Shown piece by piece: positions 1 through 10,433 of a stretch of DNA of 64,000 bases. Made by a program: the position numbers and the translations under genes. How positions within the stretch are numbered: position 1 is the stretch's first letter; each line of letters begins with the position of its first letter. The notes below the pieces were generated by a model, which saw only the letters and a program-made list of their open reading frames with translations, ran no database searches and was not told where the DNA came from. This DNA comes from Cryptomeria japonica (lineage: Eukaryota > Streptophyta > Pinopsida > Cupressales > Cupressaceae), in the NCBI RefSeq assembly GCF_030272615.1, contig NC_081409.1:655186468-655250467 (forward strand), given 5' to 3'.

Positions 1-4
1 TTGG

Positions 5-33
5 AAAATAAATAAATAAATAAATAAATAAAT
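5..33. repeat. (AAAT)n microsatellite
   Basis: About seven tandem copies of a tetranucleotide AAAT at the left edge of the window. It lies just upstream of a purine tract and the start of a probable LTR. Confidence 0.9.
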
Positions 34-60
34 GTGCATGTGACTGTGATTTTCTTTCAA

Positions 61-70
61 AATGGGGGAT
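61..70 (+). other. Probable polypurine tract of a plus-strand LTR element
   Basis: The run AATGGGGGAT stands directly before TGTTGGAAAATG. A purine tract abutting a TG-initial LTR is the standard plus-strand primer arrangement of LTR retrotransposons. The body of the element would lie to the left, outside the window. Confidence 0.45.
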
Positions 71-1450
71 TGTTGGAAAATGTTTCAAGTTTGTATTTCA
101 GACTGTCTGGACTGTGTTGTTGAGTTATTTACCCATTTATCTATACTTGCATATATATCTATTTTAAAAAAATATATATATTCAATGAGTAAAAAAAATA
201 TTTTTTATGAAAGCATCTCATGACTTGGAAGGTTTCTTTTTTTGACTGCACATTGAGCAGTTTTGTGTTTGTCTGTTATTGTTTTGTTTTAAAGAAAAAA
301 AATAAAAAAATAAAAATTAAAAAAAAATAAAATTTAAAACCCCCCCATGGCCGCTGGTAGCAACTGCTACCAGTTGGTAGGAGTGCTACCAAAGGTAGCA
401 GCCTGCTACCAAATGGTAGCAGCGCTACCAGAGGTAGCGGCCTGCTATCGAATGGTAGCGGGGCTACCAAAGGTAGCGGCCTGCTACCAAATGGTAGCAG
501 TGCTACCAATGGTAGCTTGGGCTGCCAAGGGGGGGGCCCATGTGGGTGTCCACGTGGGTACCTTCCCTCTCCTTTTTTTTGAAAATTAAAAATAAGTTAT
601 TTTATTTTATTTTTTATTATTTATTTATTTTTATTATTTTATATAATTGTTTTAAAAAAATAAAATAAAATATATATGTATGTAATATATAAAAATAAAG
701 AAGAATCAGATTAATATGTGGATTTAAAAAATTAGTTTAAGAGATTTAAATTCAGTTCCTTTAGATTTTTTAATTTTAAATTCAGTTTGTTGTACATTAT
801 TTAATTTCAGATTATTAAATAATACATTTGGATTCTAGAGAATCATCATTTAGTGAATCCTTACTTTACTACAAGTTATTAATTTCATATTGATTTTGTC
901 AAGCTCGGGCTAATACATATTATTATCATGGACTAAGTATTAATGGTGTATTAATGTGAATTTTTAAATTAAAGTTAATTTATCAAATCCATAAACTTGA
1001 TCGACATTAATGGTTAAAATGATATGGTAAACTTGATCGACATTAATGGTAAGACTTGATATGCTAGTGTACGGTCATAAGTCGGTCAAGCCCCTAGTTA
1101 GGGTATCGTCAAACAAGACAATCTAGGTTTGTTTGTTTTTTTGTTATGATTCAATTTGACCTGCTTCTAAAAGGGATCACTATGTAATAATTCATCAAGG
1201 TAGATGATGAATAGTGTATGTGTTCGCCTAAAGGGCAGAGATGTAAAAGACATGTAAATTTGTAATCTTAACTATATTAAATGCTAGAGGGGTCTTGCAG
1301 TTGAGCAGACCCGAAGATGTAGCCCCTTAGGGGTGAACTCCAAGATCATATCTGTGTTATGCGATGTTTTAGCTTCCTTTGTTTCATGCTTAAAGTTATC
1401 ATGTATGGTTGTTATCTTGTAAAGTGTACGATGGGAAATTAACGAATTAA
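71..1450 (+). mobile_element. Probable 3' LTR of a Ty1/copia-like element (right end unresolved)
   Basis: The segment starts with TGTTGG right after a purine tract. Around 1290-1345 a stretch reading GAGCAGACCCGAAGATGTAG is followed by a GTGAACTCC-type run and ATCTGTGTT. This resembles the R/U5 part of plant copia LTRs as I remember it. No second LTR copy is in the window, so the right boundary is only a guess. The segment contains a 39-bp tandem repeat (356-530). No protein reading frame in it looks real; the ORFs over the tandem repeat are open on both strands because of the repeat. Confidence 0.4.
356..530. repeat. 39-bp tandem repeat with internal GGTAGC/GCTACC dyads
   Basis: GGTAGC-starting units begin at 356, 394, 433, 472 and 511, so the period is 39 bp (38 for the first step). 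Each unit alternates GGTAGC with its reverse complement GCTACC at short spacing, so several hairpins can form. The period is a multiple of three, which keeps frames open on both strands. The tract is markedly GC-richer than its surroundings. Confidence 0.85.
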
Positions 1451-2823
1451 ATCTAAGTGCATAAAATTATTCATATTGACAAATGTAGAAATCAGGTTCA
1501 TGAAAGATTGTAAATAAGAATATGGAAAAGTATTTGAAAAATGTGAATTAAAAGTAGTATTAGTGGAAAGAATCTTGCTGGCTTACATTATTGGATTAAC
1601 TTGTTATTAAGCATATAAGTTGAACGAATGTGAATGGAAAATAAAGTTAGAATTAATGTTATAATCCCTAGATTGAAATCTAATGGACGAACATCATGTA
1701 GCTATTTACTTTTTATCCTCTTAATGAGTATCGCCATGTTAATCATACTTCCCTACATTGGATGAATTTGCTTCGTTATTGCAAGCTTTAATCTCAACAA
1801 ATCATCCATATCAGGTTAATTTTACAAATGGGTGAACTCAACTGGTTAGCCATAATTATAACCCTAATAAACGAATCTCCTATGATTGCTAAAAATGAAT
1901 TAAAATGGGAAGTATTTGTATAGTGGTTCATATCTTATTCTTAGAAAATGTACCTTTTCATATTAACTTCATTTAACCAAAAAAAAAAAAAAGAGAGTGA
2001 TATGCAATAAGATAATTGTATTTTAATCCTAATGGAAGAACGTCACTATGAACTTATATCCTAATCTTGAAATGATGAATATCACCTTGCTAACTATATT
2101 TTAATTTAAGGGATGCTCTCATGTGTCCTAATACATTTTCACCTTAATGAATTTAGCCATCTATTAGCATTATTAAAACTTCACTAAATTCTATGGCTAC
2201 TCACATTTTATCTTTCATAAAAGAACTACAACTCATTAGTTGGCTATGCATGAAATCGAATGAAAGGATCACATTCTATTTATTGTATTTTAATCCTTAA
2301 TGAATGTATCTCACCTTATTAGCCATACTTTTAATATTAAAGGATGATATCAATTGTGAATGGGTACCCTCAACCCAATGAATGAACTTCATTATATTAT
2401 ACGCTTTGAACCTTTTTGGAGGCCTCTAAATGAAATTATGAATTTAAGTGCATTGAATAAATAACTGCTCAATGGCCTCCTAACCACCAAAGTAAATGAA
2501 TGCTTCCTAAAATTCTATGATGGCATATCATAGAACATATATATCATCATGTCTTATGCATTATCTCGCAATTAAGATATCCAGTTAAATGGATCAAATG
2601 ACGCAAGTTGAGTTAGGTGTAAGGTTATGTAATCGCGTTGGGAAACTCCTTAGGTTCGTTTAGCCTTCCGCTGTGGTATCTAAGTTTTAGATAACTCCTT
2701 ATTATCTCAATGTTGTAACTTTTCATTAACGCTCTTAATTATTATTTAAAAAAAATATATATTTACACTCCATTGGAGTGTGTTTAACTTAAACCCTTTA
2801 GGGTTTCCTGGCGGGGCATTACA
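1450..2823 (-). mobile_element. LTR-like segment of a Ty3/gypsy element, minus strand, starting at 2823
   Basis: Read on the minus strand, the segment begins at 2823 with TGTAATGCCCCGCC, the TGTAA..CCCC start seen in many plant chromovirus LTRs. Around 2640-2680 the minus strand contains a CACAGCGGAAGG run, also common in such LTRs. No coding sequence is visible. The sequence just right of 2823 is not a purine tract, so this is more likely a 5' LTR or a solo LTR than a 3' LTR. The lower boundary is not visible, and 1450 is only where the copia-like segment seems to stop. Confidence 0.35.
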
Positions 2824-3089
2824 CATAATGAAATAATAAATACATAATTAAGAAAAATAAATAATACACATACTTGTAGTCGTACTAACTAATGTTGCAT
2901 GAAACAATTAGTTATTCACAATATGATATGAGATGACGTGAAGTGAATGATGTGACAGAGATAGATATGAAATGGGATGAGGTGGATGAGAAAATTATTA
3001 TTGGAGAAAAATATTTTCATAAAGCATGGAAATGGTTATTATGAGGCACACATGAATAATTTAAGACTAAGGACCAAGAAGGCCCCCTA

Positions 3090-3254
3090 CAGAAGTTGCA
3101 GGAACTGCATCCATAATGTCCTCTCTAGATGTTTAGGAACTGTGGCAAGAGGGTTTTCTTCAGATGTTGCAGGAAATTCTTCAGATGTTGTAGGAACTTC
3201 TCCAAATGTTGTAGGAACTGTTGTCTACACTTGGTTGACAAATTGCTACATGAA
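3090..3254 (-). pseudogene. Element A pol C-terminal tail with 7-residue repeats
   Basis: Downstream of the integrase C-terminal domain the same minus-strand frame continues through three stop codons. It then reaches a tail with heptad repeats of the type VPTTSEE / FPATSEE. This looks like a low-complexity extension of the pol polyprotein rather than a folded domain. It may alternatively be 3' untranslated sequence that happens to repeat in multiples of three. Confidence 0.4.
3163..3225 (-). repeat. 21-bp tandem repeat in element A pol tail
   Basis: Three consecutive 21-bp units start at 3163, 3184 and 3205 on the plus strand (GATGTTGCAGGAAATTC type), with a more degenerate copy to the left. 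The period keeps the minus-strand frame and encodes a seven-residue repeat. Confidence 0.7.
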
Positions 3255-4329
3255 CTATTCTTTGGTTGCAGGCTTATGATAAAGGCGTAGTTGATGACCA
3301 TTGAGCAAAAGTTTGAATCTGATTGTTTCTATTCTTGTTAACCAAACTACTCCATTTGGAAAAACTTCATCTATTTCATATTTGCCCACCCATCTTGTCT
3401 GTAGCTTCCCCATAGTATCCTTATATCTTGAATCATATAGCAATGCCCAATCTCCAAATTTAAATTTTCTCTCCTTGATATACTTATCATGCCATTTAGC
3501 TCATTGATGTTGAATAATATCTTTATGTTGGACAACCATCTTTCTTAGCTCCTCCAAAGCATTTAATTGCATGATATGGTCTTTTTGTGCTTCTGAGAGA
3601 GTCATATTTTACTATAGAGTAGGGTCATTGTTGTTTTTCCATGCACCATTTCAAAAGGTGTAAAACCAATTGTTGTCTTCCATGTTGTTTTGTATTACCA
3701 AATGGCTTCAGGAAGTTTATTTGACCAATTTTTCTTATGAAGAGCTACTATCTTGGTAAGAATATCTTCTAAATCCCTATTTGTAACTTCCACTTGACCA
3801 TTTTCTTGTGGATGATATGCAATAGACTTCTTGTGTCTGATATTATATTCATTAACCAATGCTGCAATTAATGTGGAAATAAATTGTGTTCCTTGATCTG
3901 AAACAATCTCTATTGGTACTCCATATCTGGTAAATATTTCCTCCTAGAGGAATTCAGGTACTTTATTATCTCTTGCATGTGTCATGGCCCTTGCTTCCAC
4001 CCATTTTGTAACATAATCAGTGCATACTAGAATATAAGATTTCCCATTGGAAGGAGGATGAATTGGTCCAACAAAATCCAATCCCCATTTGTCAAATGGT
4101 GCAACCAATATCTAGGGATATAATGGCATTTCATTAGATCTGGTAGGCCTACCCATTTGCTGGCATCTATCACATTTTTTAGTATATTGTGTTGCATCTT
4201 TATACAAAGTTGGTCAATAATATCTTTTGCTAAGTATTTTAAGTGTTGTTCTTTTAGTAGAAAAATGTCCTCCACATGGCTCATACAAAGATAATCTGCA
4301 ACTACATTAGGTTTACCTAGTTTATCAAT
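3255..4329 (-). pseudogene. Element A integrase (degenerate)
   Basis: The integrase inserts retroelement cDNA into chromosomal DNA. The minus strand shows the second half of the HHCC zinc finger (KKCDRCQQ, about 4160). The catalytic core follows with Asp in GLDFVGPI (about 4060), Asp in VSDQGTQF (about 3890) and Glu in NGQVEVTNR (about 3795), so the DDE triad is recognisable. The C-terminal domain at 3255-3443 (KLQTRWVGKYEIDEVFPNG) is the familiar gypsy end region. The frame is broken by several in-frame stops and at least two frameshifts. It lies directly downstream of RNase H in A. Confidence 0.8.
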
Positions 4330-5280
4330 AACTGTAATATCAAATTCTTGCATCGATAGTAACCATCAAGCCTATATTCCTATAATTGAAGGCTTGTTCA
4401 TGAGATATTTGATTGTTGTATGATTAGCATGCACATATTTCTGATATCCTATGATATAATGTCTGAATTTGTTGAGTGCATATATGACTGCCAACATCTC
4501 CTTTTTGGTGAGCGTATAATTAAGCTCAGGTCCCTACATGTTTTTGCTGATGAAATAAATTGCATTATCCAAATTGTCAACCTGCTGCCCAAAAATTGCT
4601 CCTATTACATAGTCTGATGCATCTATATGAATAGGAAAAGGTAATGACTAGTTCAGACCCTTGAGCACTGGTGCTTGAATCAAGGAATGTTTGAGCTTCA
4701 AGAAAGCTTCATGGCATGCAAAAGTCAAATTAAAATTCCATATCCTTAGTCAAAAGACAATATAAAGGTCCTACAATTTTACTAAAATCCTTAATAAACC
4801 TTTTATAATATCCAGCATGACCAAGTAAACTTCGGACATCATTTTTCTTTGTAGGTGTAGGGAGGTTTTGAATGACTTCAATTTTGGCTGGGTCAACCTG
4901 TATTCCAGTTATAGAAATATGATGACCAAGAACTATGCCTTCCTGCATCATCTTAAAGCATTTTTCATTGTTCAATGATAAATTGTAGTCTTCACACCTC
5001 TTCAAAACTTTCTTCAAATTCTACAATGCCTCTTCAAATTCTAAACCATAAGTGCTAAAATCATCCATATAGATCTCCATGCTATCTTGGGAAATATCTG
5101 AAAATATGCTTATTACTGCTCTTTGAAAAGTAGCCGGAGAATTACACAACCCAAAAGGAAGAACAAAATATGAATATGTCCCCCAAGGGCAAGTAAATGT
5201 AGTCTTTTCTTGATCCTTGAGAGCAATTTGAATCTGGTTGTAGCCACTAAATCTATCAAGGAATGAAAAGTATCGCTTCC
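4330..5280 (-). pseudogene. Element A reverse transcriptase (C-terminal part) and RNase H
   Basis: Reverse transcriptase copies element RNA to cDNA, and RNase H removes the RNA strand. The piece opens with RYFSFLDRFSGYNQI at the junction with the solo LTR. It continues through PFGLCNSPATFQRA and the intact catalytic box IYMDDF (5060-5071), then the thumb and connection region (4730-5017). RNase H follows with the first Asp retained in IHIDASDYVIGAIF (about 4635). It is interrupted by stops and a frameshift. The N-terminal part of the enzyme is at 9140-9344, on the other side of the inserted LTR. Confidence 0.85.
5276..5280. repeat. Target site duplication CTTCC (left copy) of solo LTR E
   Basis: CTTCC directly left of the solo LTR, identical to 9140-9144. 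The matching 5-bp flanks fix the ends of the insertion. Confidence 0.9.
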
Positions 5281-6135
5281 TATTAGTGAACAGATTTGGT
5301 CTTTCTTTAAATTGAATTGATTCTAAGCTCTGTTACCCCTTTCAAAGCCAAAAGTTTAACTAAACAATTGGGCAAGTGTGACATACATCACTTCCCTCTG
5401 AATTTTAGATAGGTACAACTCCCTCCATTGGTTACTCAAGGAATAATCTAACTAAATAAATTGATATGCTTTTAATATGAAAGAACGTAAGGCTACCTAC
5501 TTCATTCTTTTATGAGAGGCTAGGTAATATGTCAAATTTTTCAGGATAACTTTGGACAAAATGGTTCACCACGAATATCAAAAGAAATCAAAACAAAGTT
5601 TAATAACACTGATTTCAACACTTCTTAAAAATGAACAAGAGAAGCAAAGTCCCTTTTCAGCTAAATATCTTTCCAAACAACACAGAAAGAAGTGCCAGAT
5701 TGATAACAACATCTACCATCAGAAAGGTAATCATAGACATTTTGATTAGATTAATATTTGCAAAGAAATACCACTCCATGGATTCAAACTCAAATATTTT
5801 CCACCTGCATATGATCTTTATATATATATTCATGCAACAAAGACATAACAATACACGCATAAATTCTTTCCAAGTTCAGATTCTGAAAAACTTGATCACT
5901 TCCTTCTAACAAAAACAAAAACTTCTAAAAATATAAGTATCTTGTTCTAACCCCTTCTCTATCTATCTTTATCTAATTTATAGTAGTTTTTAAAGAGAAG
6001 AGGAGGTCTCCCTCAAAACTCGATCTTCTCTAAAACAGTTATAAAAACCAATAGAGTATTTAGGGAACAGATGTCCCGAAGTCATTGCAAGGTTTATGAA
6101 AAGCATATAAAATTAAAAAAAAGCATAAGAATCAT
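5281..6135 (-). other. Element E LTR, non-coding 3' portion
   Basis: AT-rich segment downstream (minus strand) of the LTR reading frame, corresponding in position to the R/U5 part of B's LTR. No protein-coding signal is visible. I could not place a transcription start or polyadenylation site. Confidence 0.5.
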
Positions 6136-8180
6136 GTTATGCCTCATCTCCATTGTCATCCTCTCCTCCACTTTTCTAGGCATCGTGGGCAGTTGCAAGC
6201 TCCTGCATTATAGATTGACTCGTATTTTTTATGGCATTGATCTTTGCTTTTGCGGCTTCCTTCTCCCACTTGTGTTTCACCATTTTCTCGGCATGCTTAG
6301 GTAACTAATCATTACCAATGAACGTCATGGACTCAATTCAGGTGATTTGTGTTATATCTTCAGGAGTAAAGTTGCCTTTGGCCTTAACTTTCTCCATGTG
6401 CAGCCTAAAAGCCTTTACCGTGTCCTGTGTGTTTAGCCCACAAAGTCCCAGTTGCCAATCATGGTCTGGGTTAACTACTTTATTGTCATTGACTAGGCTA
6501 CACTGAAGTTCTTGAAGCTCATAAAAAGAGGCCCTGGCTTCAGAAATCACAGACTTGAACGTAATTACCCACCATGCTATAGTTTTCTTTAATACGAAGA
6601 GCTAGCACTCATCAGTTACCAACTTAATTGAATTTTCTGATAAAAACTTTATGGCTACGTATTCCTCTATCTTGGTGAGCATGGGTAATACATTCTCCCA
6701 TTTATTCTCTTTCTTTTCCCATGGCATAATCTAATTCTAAATCTCCACAGTGAGGTTTTGCATTTCATCACATAGCTTCCTGAAGTTTGTAATATATTTT
6801 TCACCATCTCTAATTACTCCTTCAATCCATTTCTGTACGGCTCCTATGATTCTCTTGGCTCGCTGAACTTGATTCATTAGTTTCTTGTTCTCTGGTGAAG
6901 TAGGGTCAAAACTTTTTGAAGCATGCGATATGGGAAGTGATCCAAAATAGCCTATGCTATCAATGAATTGAGCTAGAATCTTGATATGTCATTTCAATTT
7001 TCTTTTCTCGTGTCCATCTTTTTTTGACCTAGTGAGCATCTTTTTAATCGTCACTTTGAAAAGGTAGTTATCAGAGTCCCTGCTCATGTTCCCGAGATCC
7101 ACTTTGGTGACCTCAAAATCCTCTGCATTTACTTCCATATTCTCATCTTTGGGCTTATAGGAAGCAATTTCAGCAACCCACCTCCCAGTCTTTTCATCAG
7201 CATCCAATCTACCAGTTGTTTTGATCTTCTTCTGTTTGGGGCCCTTCTCCATGTATTTGACCACCATGTCTTGAATTGGGATGGACACTGGGATGAAGCT
7301 TCATTTTTTGCTTACTAAAGTGGTTAACCATTTGGGAGTTGTACTTGAACTAGTTGTTCCTCTGGTTACTTTAAGCGGGGGTGTCATGGCTACGATGATT
7401 GCATGAGAATCCATGGTGTTGACAATGTCACTATCAAGGTCCTCAACCTCAAAAATCTGCATATCAAGAATTTTGTCTTTTACATTTGTGTCTTTGACCT
7501 GGTCCATTTTCCTCTGTGCAACACTCTGTGACCTTGTATATCGAGGGGCAGGAAAGTTCAAAGCAGGATTAGGCTCGTGCTTGATGTGAGATGACTTCTT
7601 ATTTTTACCTAAATGAATAGTAAATCCAGTCATCAAAGTTGTAGGCCTCAGCTAAACCTCTAACTTGGTGTAGCAATAACATAACATCATGGATGTGGGA
7701 AATCATGTGGATTTTGTTGGGATATTTAGGTAACCTGGAGCCACCCCTCTGAGGAACTTTCAACCAATGCTTCGCTATATTGTTTCGGTGTCCAGTTTTA
7801 TCTGCAGTGAACTCAGTGACTGATTGGGTGGGAGAAAAATTTGAGAAATTATAATTAGGCAATTTGAAAACAAAAGAAATGACTTCCCTATTAATTGTAA
7901 GGAGGGTTTCACCATTATCTCTCTTGATAGTTTTAGAAATAGGATCATATCTCACAATGCACTCCCTAACTAATTCTGGGAAAGGAATAACAGGAGGAAA
8001 GGCTGTCGCTTCTACAAGGCCACTACTTAGAATCTCTAAACCAAAATAACCATCAATTCCTTTAAATACCCTTTCCTTCAAGACCTCCAAATTCTCTCCT
8101 TTCAGGTCTGTGTCACTAACAATGGGTTCTGTGCAAGCAAGACTGAAAATACTTCTGAAAAGGTGTAGAGTGGACTTCAT
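6136..8180 (-). pseudogene. LTR-encoded protein of unknown function (element E copy)
   Basis: I do not recognise this protein family. The minus-strand frame starts at 8180 and runs 191 codons to 7605. It then continues in another frame (7636 to 6136), broken by several stops. The N-terminal part shares the pattern SSGLVEATAFP, a tyrosine-aspartate stretch, NGE.L..IN.E and LKVP.GGSRLPK with B's LTR protein. Its middle part (PIQDMVVKYMEK, then FDPTSPENKKLMNQVQR near 6900) also matches B. About 1 kb present in the middle of B's frame is missing here, at the point where the frame changes (about 7620). The C-terminal part is rich in charged and helical residues. No gag, protease, RT, RNase H or integrase motif is present. 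Confidence 0.6.
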
Positions 8181-9139
8181 AATTCATAAATAACAACCCT
8201 TATTTCTCCCAGCAAATTTTATTATGAGAGAGAAAAATAGCTAAAAATCACTGGAGAAGATAGGAATCAAAACTCACCTTCATAGTTATAACCAATCGAA
8301 TGATTACCAGCAGACAAACCTTCTATCAAACACTCTGCAGTAATGAAGAACGAGTTTCAAAAATTAATCACTTCATACCTTATAGCAAATGAAGTGATAA
8401 AAGCTCATTTAGTACATTAATTTCGATCGTCAACTCAAATGTGATGAGCATTGGGATTTGACATCATGTGTGTGTATTGAATGCATGGCGGCATTTTTGG
8501 GGTAACTGCCAATTCCAAAAAATGATTATTTGCCTTCAAAAATTGGCCAGTTGACGTCACCCGAGATATGGTTCAATCTTCACCCTACTTAGCAATAAAT
8601 GCACCATTGTGTCATTTATTCCATGGGACCCACCTGATTTGAACATGCATGAACAATTTGAACTGACTTCATGAGGGTTCAAGTAGTTCAAAATGTACGC
8701 TATGCCTAGGAAATTTTACTTTGAAAAGATTAACTTTGTTAACTGTCGTTGGCCTTTTGAACTTTACTGAACATGTTGAACATCACTGAACTATTTGAAC
8801 TAGGTTCAAAAGGTTCACGGTCTGGAGAAAGAGAATATAAAACATCATCCGTGACTGTGAAATAGAACTGCTACAAAACACTTGAGTGAATGTTAGCCTA
8901 AAAACCTTTTAGACAACTTAGAACCTGCGGTACCTAAATGAAAATTATGAACTCTTTTCAAAATGGTTCAAGGGGTTCATGAGGTTCAAGCAACCCATTG
9001 AAACTTAACGCTACGGATTAAGAGATGATTTAAAAGTGCATTAAGGATTGAACCAAGGAATTTCTAACAAGATAAAGACTCAAATAAAATTGTGTAAGGT
9101 GGCTTACTCTTGTTATGAGGGACGAATGACAAGGTAACA
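8181..9139 (-). other. Element E LTR, upstream non-coding portion with TTGAAC-type motifs
   Basis: On the minus strand this lies between the LTR start and its reading frame. It contains many copies of GTTCAA / TTGAAC and GGTTCAAG, densest at about 8640-9000. The same motif cluster occupies the equivalent place in B's LTR, so it is probably a U3 regulatory or structural feature. Function is unknown. Confidence 0.5.
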
Positions 9140-9144
9140 CTTCC
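9140..9144. repeat. Target site duplication CTTCC (right copy) of solo LTR E
   Basis: Identical to 5276-5280. On the minus strand it restores the GGG AAG codons that join the two halves of element A's reverse transcriptase. Confidence 0.9.
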
Positions 9145-9344
9145 CTGCCAAGGAATCTAATACCTGATCCACAAATGGTAATGGAAAAAGATCCTTCCTA
9201 GTTGCTACCTCCTTTCTTTGGAACTATGACTAGAGGCGATGCCCACTGACTATTTGATATAGGATAGATAAATCCAGCATTTAATAATTTATGTAGTTCA
9301 ACTTTAACTATCTCCCTTAATGTAGGATTAACTCTTCTTTGTGG
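9140..9344 (-). pseudogene. Element A reverse transcriptase, N-terminal part
   Basis: The minus strand encodes the fingers region of a gypsy reverse transcriptase: ELHKLLNAGFIYPISNSQW, then SPLVIVPKKGG. A deleted stretch with a stop follows, then DLFPLPFVDQVLDSLAGK at the edge of the inserted LTR. About 30-40 residues expected between PKKGG and the FPLPF motif are missing. The C-terminal part resumes at 5280. Confidence 0.8.
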
Positions 9345-10433
9345 TTGTCTAAGAAGTCTACAGTCTTATTTGATATAAATATGGTGAGTATAAATTTTAG
9401 GATCAATTCCTTGCATATCTTTGTAATCCCACACAAAAGCGTGTTGATGACATTTAAGCAATTCAACCAGTGTCAACCTTTGAGTCTCTATGAGTTGATT
9501 GTTGATATTCAAATATTTATTTGGATCAACTTCCACTTTGATAGTAAGATCTACCTGGGATGCCTCAAAAAAATGAGAAGTGTAGACTTCCTATGACAAC
9601 AGGGTATGCTATATATTAGTGGCTATAGGAAAATCCAATGTCGTAATATTTGATGTTAACTCCTGTGACTGCTGCTCCAGATTAAATTGATTTACCAGAA
9701 TTTTAAAGAGGATTGAATCATCATCCTAGAGTCGTATGAATGATTCTATGTTAATTATCATAAGATGATTGATAGAGTTGACTTCCTCCTTGAATTCTTA
9801 TCTCACGTTAGGCCAAAAAGCTTGTTCTTGATCAAGTTGGGGCTGAGTGGGTGAATACAGAGCCAGAGTTTTACTAGTATTTCCATAAAAAATATTCATG
9901 TCCTATGACTAGCATCCAATATATACATCGACTTTAGCAAGCCAAGGTCTCCCTAAAATAATCAGATATCCCCTCAATGTAGATTTAGGAGATAAGATCA
10001 TAAAATCTATTGGATATTCCTAGGAGTCTAAAGTAACAATAACATCTTCAATCATACCATTAGGCTGAACCATGGAACTATCAGCAAGCTGTAGGACTGT
10101 AGGAGTAGGCCACCTGAGACTGGTTATGTTGTTTTTGCATAATATCTCTTGTCATTACATTTATGGTTGCTCCCAAATCTATTAAGGAATTCTTTATCTG
10201 AGTGCCATTGATGACTATTTTCGCAATAAGACTACCAGGGTCAGAACATTTAGGAATTGAAACTTTTCCCAACATAATATCAGCCAGTTGACCCATTACA
10301 TGCATTATTTTTGGATCCTTTTTCTTTCTGCTAGGTTTCTTTAAATATGCCTCTTTAATTGCTTTACCATAAATAGGGACATCCTTAATAGCTTGAAATA
10401 ATGTAATTTTAACACATATGTGTTTCAACTAAT
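9345..10433 (-). pseudogene. Element A protease and linker to reverse transcriptase
   Basis: This aspartic protease would process the gag-pol polyprotein. The minus strand shows NSLIDLGATINVMT (about 10150-10190), where DLGA stands for the D-[ST]-G active site as in Athila-type gypsy elements. It is followed by PIDFMILSPKSTLRGYLIILGRP (about 9950-10020), split here as PIDFMILSP and YLIILGRPWLAKVD. The linker towards RT has several stops but stays mostly in one frame. The protease is in a different frame from the upstream gag, so a frameshift lies near 10430. Confidence 0.75.

Larger units (their letters stand above)
5281..9139 (-). mobile_element. Element E: solo giant LTR (3.86 kb) related to those of B and C
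   Basis: The segment lies in element A's reverse transcriptase, bounded by the 5-bp duplication CTTCC. On the minus strand it starts TGTTACCTTGTCATTCG at 9139. It ends with a TTCACTAATA run at 5281, comparable with the TTAACCAACA end of B's LTR. There is no internal gag-pol and no second copy, so it is a solo LTR left by recombination between two LTRs, or a very reduced element. It carries a long degenerate reading frame (6136-8180) homologous to the LTR protein of B. The terminal CA is degraded to TA. Confidence 0.85.

Noticed and set aside
276-589. Open frames on both strands over the GGTAGC repeat
   Set aside because: The 39-bp period is a multiple of three, so frames stay open on both strands without selection; no domain is present.
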